From the NCBI GenBank assembly GCA_934623545.1, contig CAKTVN010000062.1, positions 1 through 8,176 of the forward strand: a stretch of 8,176 nucleotides of DNA, read 5' to 3'. Source of the stretch: an uncultured Oscillospiraceae bacterium (GTDB taxonomy: Bacteria; Bacillota; Clostridia; Oscillospirales; Oscillospiraceae). Position numbers and translations under genes: made by a program. Below the pieces are notes generated by a model. It did not search any database. It saw nothing but the letters and a program-made list of their open reading frames with translations, and was not told where the DNA came from. Shown piece after piece: positions 1 through 4,829 of the stretch (position 1 is the stretch's first letter; the number at the start of each line of letters is the position of its first letter).

Positions 1-15
1 CTGAGCTAGCGGGTC
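1..15 (-). tRNA. Partial tRNA, 5' end only, probably tRNA-Lys
   Basis: Read on the minus strand, the last 15 bases give GACCCGC, TA, GCTC, AG. This matches a tRNA 5' acceptor strand, positions 8-9, and the start of a D arm. It begins only 3 nt after the CCA of tRNA-Gln, as expected for the next gene in a tRNA cluster. The GACCCG...TAGCTCAG start is typical of Firmicute tRNA-Lys, and Gln-Lys order is common in clostridial clusters. The anticodon lies outside the window, so the identity is inferred. Confidence 0.65.
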
Positions 16-18
16 ATA

Positions 19-93
19 TGGCAGGGATGGCAGGATTCGAACCTACGCATACAGGAGTCAAAGTCCTGTGCCTTACCGCTTGGCGACATCCCC
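19..93 (-). tRNA. trnQ: tRNA-Gln (anticodon TTG)
   Basis: A full cloverleaf folds on the minus strand. The acceptor strand GGGGATG pairs with CATCCCT, the D arm contains CGCCAAGCGGTAAGGC, the anticodon stem CAGGA/TCCTG encloses loop CTTTGAC (anticodon TTG), and the T loop is TTCGAAT. Discriminator G73 and an encoded CCA follow. It decodes CAA/CAG. Oddity: the first acceptor pair is G1-U72, whereas tRNA-Gln usually has U1-A72. It is fourth in a five-gene cluster and follows tRNA-His by a 40-nt spacer. Confidence 0.95.
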
Positions 94-133
94 ATTTATG
101 CGTATCGGCAAAAATCCTGTATAGAAAAAGAAA

Positions 134-211
134 TGGGGTGAGTGAAGGGACTCGAACCCTCGGTCTTCAGAGCCACAATCTGACGCGTTAACCAACTACG
201 CTACACCCACC
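134..211 (-). tRNA. trnH: tRNA-His (anticodon GTG)
   Basis: The minus strand folds with acceptor GTGGGTG/CACTCAC (one G-U pair), D stem GCGT/ACGC, anticodon stem TCAGA/TCTGA around loop TTGTGGC (anticodon GTG), and a TTCGAGT T loop. The encoded CCA is at 134-136. The histidine-specific extra G at position -1 is encoded at 211 and faces C73 (137), the normal identity pair for HisRS. It is third in the operon, after tRNA-Arg. Confidence 0.96.
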
Positions 212-255
212 ATATTCATTTCCTCGCGGCAAATGCCGCCGCCGGAGATCCGGCA
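212..255 (-). repeat. Two small hairpins in the tRNA-Arg/tRNA-His spacer
   Basis: The spacer holds two adjacent inverted repeats: GCGGC-AAAT-GCCGC (226-239) and GCCGGA-GA-TCCGGC (241-254). Both would fold in the tRNA precursor, right after the Arg CCA. They could guide endonuclease cutting or protect processing intermediates; this role is inferred. There is no T tract, so neither looks like an intrinsic terminator. Confidence 0.5.
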
Positions 256-332
256 TGGCACGCCAGGAGGGATTCGAACCCCCCACCTACTGCTTAGAAG
301 GCAGTTGCTCTATCCGAATGAGCTACTGGCGC
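256..332 (-). tRNA. trnR: tRNA-Arg (anticodon TCT)
   Basis: The minus strand gives acceptor GCGCCAG/CTGGCGT with a G1-U72 wobble, D stem GCTC/GAGC, anticodon stem ACTGC/GCAGT around loop CTTCTAA (anticodon TCT), T loop TTCGAAT, G73 and encoded CCA. It reads AGA/AGG codons. It lies only 5 nt downstream of the CCA of tRNA-Gly. The 44-nt spacer after it contains two small hairpins. Confidence 0.95.
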
Positions 333-337
333 ATGGT

Positions 338-412
338 TGGAGCGGGTGACGGGAATCGAACCCGCGTCCCCAGCTTGGAAGGCTGGTGCCCTGGCCGTTG
401 TGCTACACCCGC
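338..412 (-). tRNA. trnG: tRNA-Gly (anticodon TCC)
   Basis: First gene of the minus-strand tRNA operon. Acceptor GCGGGTG pairs fully with CACCCGC. The anticodon stem CCAGC/GCTGG encloses loop CTTCCAA (anticodon TCC), which reads GGA/GGG. The T loop is TTCGATT, the discriminator is U73 as usual for bacterial tRNA-Gly, and CCA is encoded at 338-340. The 5' end lies about 20 nt downstream of the predicted transcription start, leaving a short leader for RNase P to remove. Confidence 0.96.
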
Positions 413-440
413 GGACAGCCGACATAAAATCAGCTCTACG

Positions 441-469
441 ATAATAGCATATCCGCCTACCGGTGTCAA
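441..469 (-). promoter_or_regulatory. Sigma-A promoter of the tRNA operon
   Basis: On the minus strand the -35 box is a perfect TTGACA (469-464), followed by an exact 17-nt spacer and the -10 box TATTAT (446-441), which carries a TGC extended -10 element in front. Transcription should start near 434, about 20 nt before the mature 5' end of tRNA-Gly. This near-consensus promoter fits a strongly expressed stable-RNA operon. Confidence 0.88.
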
Positions 470-484
470 GGCTTTTCGCCCTGA

Positions 485-509
485 GATACGCAGATTTTTT
501 CTGCGTATC
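485..509. repeat. Perfect 10-bp inverted repeat in the divergent intergenic region
   Basis: GATACGCAGA and its exact complement TCTGCGTATC flank a loop of five T. The repeat sits 15 bp upstream of the tRNA -35 box and about 95 bp upstream of the likely U32-gene -35 region. On the plus strand CGCG and then five T follow the stem, a poor fit to an intrinsic terminator because the T run is offset. On the minus strand no T run follows. It could be an operator or a weak terminator against read-through toward the right; the sequence does not decide. Confidence 0.55.
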
Positions 510-604
510 CGCGTTTTTCAGAACCTCCCGCTGCGGAAAACCGGAGAAAGCGGCACACCTTCAGACCGGATACAAAAGGTTTACAATTTTCTTCCGGCGG
601 GGGC

Positions 605-633
605 TTTCCTGTCTGCGCATCTTGTGGTATACT
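605..633 (+). promoter_or_regulatory. Probable extended -10 promoter for the plus-strand operon
   Basis: TGGTATACT at 625-633 is an extended -10 element (TG, one base, TATACT). The -35 position 17 nt upstream is weak (TTTCCT, 605-610), as is common when an extended -10 is present. Transcription would begin near 640 and leave a 5' leader of about 57 nt before the ATG at 697. No better -35/-10 pair is apparent between the tRNA promoter and this gene. Confidence 0.5.
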
Positions 634-696
634 GTATGCGGATTTTTATGCGCTGGAAGCGACCGGCGCGAAAAGTACAGGCAAAGGAACGGTCTT

Positions 697-2787
697 ATGA
701 TGGAATTGCTGTCTCCCGCTGGCTCGATGGAGGCGCTGCGCGCCGCCGTACAAAATGGCGCCGATGCGGTTTATCTTGGATATGATGCCTTCAACGCCCG
801 GATGGGGGCGCGGAATTTCTCGGTCGACGAGCTTCAGGAAGCGATCGTTTACTGCCACGTGCGCGGGGTAAAGGTCCATCTGACGCTCAACACCCTGGTC
901 TGCGACCGGGAGATGGCGCGCGCAGCGGATGTGGTCCGCACAGCGGCAGTGCTCGGCGTGGACGCGTTCATCGTGCAGGACCTCGGCGTCGTGGCGCTCT
1001 GCCGCGAGATCGCGCCGGAGGTGCCGATCCACGCCTCGACGCAGATGAGCATCCACTCGCTCGAGGGGGTGCAGCAGGCGGCGGAGCTCGGCGTGAGCCG
1101 TGTGGTCCTCGCGCGGGAGCTTTCGCGCGACGAGATCGCGCACATTTGCCGCAGAAGCCCCGTGGAAATTGAGGTATTCGTCCACGGCGCGCTGTGTATG
1201 TGCTATTCCGGGCAGTGCTATCTGTCCTCCGTGATCGGCAGAAGAAGCGGCAACCGCGGGCAATGCGCCCAGCCGTGCCGCCTGCCGTATGGCTACGGGC
1301 GGTTCGAGCCGAGCCGCTACCCGCTGAGTCTGAAGGACAACTGCCTTGTGGAATATCTTGACGATCTGCGGCGGCTGGGCGTCAGCTCGCTCAAGATCGA
1401 GGGGCGCATGAAGCGCCCGGAGTATGTCGCGGTGGTGACCAAGGCATACCGCGCTGCGCTGGATGGCAAGCGCGTGACGGAAGACGATCTGCGCCAGCTG
1501 GAGGCGGCGTTTTCGCGTCAGGGCTTCACGCAGGGCTATTATGAGGGCAAAACAGGTGCGGAAATGTTCGGCACCCGGCAGGAGCCCGAGGACAACCGCG
1601 AGCTGTTTCAGGCGGCGCGCGCGACCTATGAGTCCGGCGAAGCCAGACACATTCCCGTCCGCCTTTACGCGATGATCCGCCGGGACGAGCCGGCGCAGCT
1701 CGCGGTGGAGGATGATGACGGTCACGTCTGCAAGGTCATGGGACCTGTCCCGCAGGAGGCGCAGGTCCGCTCGCTGACCGAGGAGGAACTGAGCGACCGC
1801 CTCGGCAAGACCGGCGGCACGCCCTACGCCTGCGCGATGGTGCGCGCGGTCATCGACCCGGGGCTGATGCTCCCGGCGTCCGCGATCAACGCCATGCGGC
1901 GCGACGCAGTGGCGATGCTGACGGCGCAGCGCGGCAGAGCGCCGCAGAGACGGCTCGGCGCGTACAACCGCCCGGCGCTCTATGACGGCATGACCGGCGA
2001 GCCGCAGCTGACCGTCTCCGTGCGGCAGGCGGCACAGATCACGTCCCGAATGCTGGCGATGCGCCCGGCGGTGCTCTATGTGCCGCTGGAGGAGCTTGTG
2101 GAGCATCCGGAGCTTCCGGGGATGCTCGGCGTGGAGACGCAGCTCGCGGCGATCCTGCCGCGGGTGTTCTGGAGCGAGGACAACCAGAAAATTGCCGGGC
2201 AGCTGCGCGACGTTTACCGCATGGGCGTGCGCCAGCTGCTGGTCGGGAACCTCGGTCAGGTCCGTATTGCGAAGGCGGCGGGCTTTGCGGTGCGCGGCGA
2301 TTTCGGGCTCAATATTTTCAATTCCCGTGCGATGCACTATCTGCGCGCGCAGGGGCTCGATTCGCAGCTGCTGTCGTTTGAGCTGACGCTGCCGCAGATC
2401 CGGGACATCTCAAAGGCAGTGCCATCGGAGGTTCTGATCTACGGGCGGCTGCCGCTGATGCTGACGGAAAACTGCATCATCCGCAACCGCACCGGCGCTT
2501 GCTCGTGCGACGCGGCGGCGCCTGTCAAGCTGACTGACCGCATGGGCGAGGAGTTCCCGGTGCTCAGGGACCCGGGGACGTGCCGGAGCGTGCTCTATAA
2601 CGGCAAAAAGATGTACCTGATCGACAAGAAGGACGCTTTCCGCGGCATGGGTCTCTGGGCGCTGCGGCTGGCATTTACGACGGAAAATCCCGGTGAGATC
2701 GACACGGTGCTGTATCAGTATCAGAACGGCGGCGTGTTTGACGCCGGAAGCTATACGAGAGGGCTCTACTCCAGAGGAGTAGAATAA
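697..2787 (+). CDS. U32 family peptidase-like protein (RlhA/TrhP-related)
   Basis: A 696-residue protein of the U32 'collagenase-like peptidase' family. Characterised relatives RlhA (23S rRNA C2501 hydroxylation) and TrhP (tRNA U34 hydroxylation) act on RNA, so a cytoplasmic RNA-hydroxylation role is the best inference; protease activity is doubtful. Residues 1-300 form the U32 barrel: ELLSPAG near the start, HASTQMSIHS (112-121), signature EVFVHGALCMCYSGQCYLS (159-177) and SLKIEGRMKRPEYV (231-244). C167, C174, C190 and C194 are the likely Fe-S ligands. The long extension has a second cluster, C593, C602, C604 and C629. At this length it resembles the long RlhA-type forms (E. coli RlhA about 650 aa) more than short TrhP. 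Start: tandem ATG at 697 and 700; AAAGGA at 683-688 favours 697. An in-frame GTG at 463 is rejected because the added 78 residues look noncoding and overlap the tRNA promoter. It is first in the operon. Confidence 0.93.
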   Translation: MMELLSPAGSMEALRAAVQNGADAVYLGYDAFNARMGARNFSVDELQEAIVYCHVRGVKVHLTLNTLVCDREMARAADVVRTAAVLGVDAFIVQDLGVVALCREIAPEVPIHASTQMSIHSLEGVQQAAELGVSRVVLARELSRDEIAHICRRSPVEIEVFVHGALCMCYSGQCYLSSVIGRRSGNRGQCAQPCRLPYGYGRFEPSRYPLSLKDNCLVEYLDDLRRLGVSSLKIEGRMKRPEYVAVVTKAYRAALDGKRVTEDDLRQLEAAFSRQGFTQGYYEGKTGAEMFGTRQEPEDNRELFQAARATYESGEARHIPVRLYAMIRRDEPAQLAVEDDDGHVCKVMGPVPQEAQVRSLTEEELSDRLGKTGGTPYACAMVRAVIDPGLMLPASAINAMRRDAVAMLTAQRGRAPQRRLGAYNRPALYDGMTGEPQLTVSVRQAAQITSRMLAMRPAVLYVPLEELVEHPELPGMLGVETQLAAILPRVFWSEDNQKIAGQLRDVYRMGVRQLLVGNLGQVRIAKAAGFAVRGDFGLNIFNSRAMHYLRAQGLDSQLLSFELTLPQIRDISKAVPSEVLIYGRLPLMLTENCIIRNRTGACSCDAAAPVKLTDRMGEEFPVLRDPGTCRSVLYNGKKMYLIDKKDAFRGMGLWALRLAFTTENPGEIDTVLYQYQNGGVFDAGSYTRGLYSRGVE
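2765..2783 (+). repeat. 8-bp hairpin at the end of the U32 gene, before the maf RBS
   Basis: TCTACTCC and GGAGTAGA form a perfect 8-bp stem with loop AGA, covering the last U32 codons up to the stop. It ends 7 nt before the maf GGAGG. The 5' arm contains CTCC, which could also pair with that Shine-Dalgarno, so the stem may keep it from doing so. No T tract follows, so this is not a terminator. Confidence 0.5.
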
Positions 2788-2802
2788 AAAGGAGGCGCCG
2801 TC

Positions 2803-3378
2803 ATGGCGATCATTCTCGCATCCAAGTCCCCGCGCCGGCAGGAGCTTTTGAAGCTGCTGGGCGTGGAATTTACCATACATACCGCCGACATCGACGAAAC
2901 GATGGATCCGGCGCTCCCGCCGGAGGATGAGGTCGCCCGCGTCGGCGCGGAAAAGGCGAAGGCGATCGCGGCGGTCAGCGGCGCGGAGGATATCATCATC
3001 GCCGCGGACACGATCGTGGTCATAGACGGGAAAATTCTCGGCAAGCCAAAGGACGAGGCGGACGCCGCGCGGATGCTGCGGCTGCTGTCGGGGCGGCGGC
3101 ACGAGGTCATGACGGGGCTGACGGTTTTGAAGGGCGCGCAGCTGCAAAGCTGCGTCGTGCGGACGGGCATTGAGTTCCGCGCGCTTTCTGAGCGTGAGAT
3201 CGCGGCGTATGTCGCGACCGGCGAACCGATGGACAAGGCGGGCGCCTACGGTATCCAGGGGCGGGCGTCGATCTTTGTAAGGCACCTTGACGGAGATTAT
3301 TTCTGTGTGATGGGGCTTCCGGTATGTACGCTGGCGCAGATGCTGCGCGGCTGCGGCGTCGAGATCCTCGGGTGCTGA
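2803..3378 (+). CDS. maf: Maf nucleotide pyrophosphatase (YhdE-type)
   Basis: A 191-residue cytoplasmic house-cleaning enzyme that hydrolyses nucleoside triphosphates to monophosphates plus pyrophosphate; the YhdE branch prefers dTTP, UTP and related pyrimidines, including modified ones. The length is normal. Visible motifs are ASKSPRRQELL at the N-terminus (phosphate-binding loop), IAADTIVV with the expected catalytic Asp69, GKPKD (80-84), and GEPMDKAGAYGIQG (140-153). AADT and AYGIQG place it with YhdE rather than the m7GTP-specific YceF branch. The start is clear: AAAAAGGAGG ends 7 nt before the ATG. It begins 15 nt after the U32 stop. In Bacillus subtilis maf lies just before radC-mreBCD; here it precedes mreC directly, with radC and mreB absent. 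Confidence 0.96.
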   Translation: MAIILASKSPRRQELLKLLGVEFTIHTADIDETMDPALPPEDEVARVGAEKAKAIAAVSGAEDIIIAADTIVVIDGKILGKPKDEADAARMLRLLSGRRHEVMTGLTVLKGAQLQSCVVRTGIEFRALSEREIAAYVATGEPMDKAGAYGIQGRASIFVRHLDGDYFCVMGLPVCTLAQMLRGCGVEILGC

Positions 3379-3399
3379 GGCACCCGGGCGGCACGCCCG
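3367..3399 (+). repeat. Overlapping GC-rich hairpins across the maf stop and maf-mreC gap
   Basis: CTCGGGTGC (3367-3375) pairs with GCACCCGGG (3380-3388) around loop TGAG, which includes the maf stop codon; the stem has 9 bp with one G-U. An alternative stem, CGGGCG-GCA-CGCCCG (3385-3399), shares bases 3385-3388, so the two cannot form fully together. The nearest T-rich stretch (ATTTTCTCTT, from 3419) lies about 20 nt after the second stem, too far for a standard terminator. It could modulate read-through, mRNA stability or translation of mreC. Confidence 0.5.
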
Positions 3400-3447
3400 T
3401 TCGCGCCGCGCCGTACCATTTTCTCTTCCGGGCAAGGGAAGCAGATT

Positions 3448-3461
3448 GGAGTGATTCTTTG
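3448..3461 (+). promoter_or_regulatory. Ribosome binding site and TTG start of mreC
   Basis: GGAGTGA (3448-3454) matches the anti-Shine-Dalgarno well, and its GGAG core ends 7 nt before a TTG at 3459. From there the protein reads MKKKFW and then a membrane helix, the usual MreC start. The frame is open further upstream, but that part would overlap maf out of frame and gives an unlikely Arg/Gly-rich N-terminus. Confidence 0.8.
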
Positions 3462-4295
3462 AAAAAGAAATTCTGGTCCCCAAGAGTCAAGACGATCCTG
3501 ATTTTGGCGGTCATTCTGGCGCTTCTGGTCTCTGTGGCGGCGGCGGTCATTTCGGGCACGCCGTTTTTCACGAACGTGATCGGGACGATCCTCTCCCCCA
3601 TCCGCAGCGGCGTTGCGGCGATCGACCGGCAGGCGGAGCAGTATTATAATTATCTGTTCTCCTATGAGTCGCTTCAGGCGAAGAACGCGGAGCTGGAGCG
3701 CAGGATCCTCGCGATGGAGGAGGATGTGCGCACCGCCGAGACCTATCAGCGCGAGAACGAGCGGCTGAAGCTGCTGCTGAAGCTGACGGAGGAGCATGAG
3801 GACTATTCCCTCGTATCAGCGTACATCATTTCGTGGAACGCCTCGAACTACCGCAGCGCCTTTACCATCGGCAAGGGCGCAAATGCGGGTCTGGAGGAGG
3901 GAATGTGCGCCATCACGGAGAACGGGCAGGTCGTCGGACTCGTGACCGAGGTCGGCGCGAACTGGGCGACGATCACGACGGTGCAGGACTCCTCGCTTGA
4001 GATCAGCGCGTCGATCGCCTCCTCGGGCTATACCGGCGTGGTGCAGGGCACCTATCTTTCCGACGGCAGCAGCGTGCTGCGCATGAACTATCTGCCGACG
4101 GACGCGATCTTGAAAAATGACGATCAGGTCGTCACGACCGGCTCGACGCTCTATCCGCGCGGGCTGCTGCTGGGCTACCTGACGAACGTGGGGCTGGACG
4201 AGACCGGCGTTGCGAAATACGCGACGATCGAAGCCTCGTGCGACTTTGCGAGCCTCGAACAGATCTTCATCATCACACAGTTCAACAATCAGTAA
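3459..4295 (+). CDS. mreC: Rod shape-determining protein MreC
   Basis: A 278-residue elongasome scaffold, anchored in the cytoplasmic membrane with its bulk outside. MreC binds MreD and PBP2 and activates lateral wall synthesis. Residues 1-11 are short, basic and cytoplasmic; 12-32 form one transmembrane helix; about 68-112 are charged heptad-like sequence (ESLQAKNAELERRILAMEED and on) fitting the MreC dimerising coiled coil; the rest is the two-beta-domain region. Family features include NYRSAFTIGKGANAGLEEGM, GQVVGLVTEVG, and the C-terminal DQVVTTGSTLYPRGLLLGYL. Length is typical. The TTG start has a good RBS. It lies 80 nt after maf, the longest gap in the operon, and 33 nt before mreD. MreB, its usual upstream partner, is not encoded here. 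Confidence 0.96.
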   Translation: MKKKFWSPRVKTILILAVILALLVSVAAAVISGTPFFTNVIGTILSPIRSGVAAIDRQAEQYYNYLFSYESLQAKNAELERRILAMEEDVRTAETYQRENERLKLLLKLTEEHEDYSLVSAYIISWNASNYRSAFTIGKGANAGLEEGMCAITENGQVVGLVTEVGANWATITTVQDSSLEISASIASSGYTGVVQGTYLSDGSSVLRMNYLPTDAILKNDDQVVTTGSTLYPRGLLLGYLTNVGLDETGVAKYATIEASCDFASLEQIFIITQFNNQ

Positions 4296-4328
4296 GCCAG
4301 ACGAAGCCGGAGGAAAGGGGGCGCAGCC

Positions 4329-4826
4329 ATGCGGGAAAAATACAGGAAGCTCCTCATGTGGGCGCTCTATGGGCTCCTTCTGCTCGCGGTCATGGTCCTG
4401 CAGGACGTCGTGTTCGGCAGAACGCGCTATTTCGGCACGAAGCTCTGCCTGATCCCGGTCGCCGTCGCGTGCATCTCGATGCACGGCGGCGCGGAAGAGG
4501 GCGGCGTGTTCGGTCTCGCGGCAGGGACCTTTTGGTGCCTGAGCGGCGGCGACGGCGGCGGGATGCTCATCCTGCTGTGTACGGTCTGCGCGCTGGCGGC
4601 AGGCTATCTCTGTGATCGCTATCTCAACCGGAATTTCCTCTCGGCGGGCATGATGTGCCTGTTGACGCTGTGCGTCATGCAGACGCTGCTGTTTTTGTTC
4701 AAGCGCTACATCGGCGGAACGGGCGGCGAGGGCTGGACGATCCTGCTGCGGCAGATCGGGCTGTCCATGCTGGCATTTCCGGCGGTGTATCTTCCGGCAT
4801 GGGCGATCAGAAAGGTGGGAAAATAA
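4329..4826 (+). CDS. mreD: Rod shape-determining protein MreD
   Basis: A 165-residue, very hydrophobic integral membrane protein. Likely membrane segments lie at about residues 8-28, 38-52, 58-72, 77-95, 104-124 and 137-157, with a charged N-terminus (MREKYRK) and a basic C-terminal tail (RKVGK). MreD proteins are poorly conserved, about 160-180 aa with five to six helices, and partner MreC and PBP2 in the elongasome. The name rests on size, topology and position between mreC and the PBP2 gene. AAAGGGGG at 4314-4321 sits 7 nt before the ATG, with a second GGAGG just upstream. The residue run GGDGGG between helices three and four is a flexible, poorly conserved loop. Confidence 0.9.
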   Translation: MREKYRKLLMWALYGLLLLAVMVLQDVVFGRTRYFGTKLCLIPVAVACISMHGGAEEGGVFGLAAGTFWCLSGGDGGGMLILLCTVCALAAGYLCDRYLNRNFLSAGMMCLLTLCVMQTLLFLFKRYIGGTGGEGWTILLRQIGLSMLAFPAVYLPAWAIRKVGK

Positions 4827-4829
4827 CCG

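Noticed and set aside
485..518. Intrinsic terminator in the intergenic region
   Set aside because: The stem is strong, but four bases (CGCG) separate it from only five T, and no plus-strand gene lies to its left in the window. Kept as an inverted repeat of unknown role.
463..696. Upstream GTG extension of the U32 gene
   Set aside because: It would add 78 Arg/Cys/Phe-rich residues without similarity to the family and overlap the tRNA promoter and palindrome. The ATG at 697 has a Shine-Dalgarno and fits the family N-terminus.
255..785. 176-codon plus-strand open frame
   Set aside because: It runs through two tRNA genes and the intergenic region and ends inside the U32 gene in another frame. 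The part from ATG 635 also lacks a good RBS.
646..2337. 563-codon open frame on the minus strand opposite the U32 gene
   Set aside because: It is rich in Arg, His and Ala with no recognisable domain, as expected from the antisense of GC-rich coding sequence. The plus strand carries clear U32 motifs.
3385..3428. Intrinsic terminator after maf
   Set aside because: The GC stem at 3385-3399 is followed by T-rich sequence only after about 20 nt, and that stretch is interrupted by C; downstream genes are co-directional and close.
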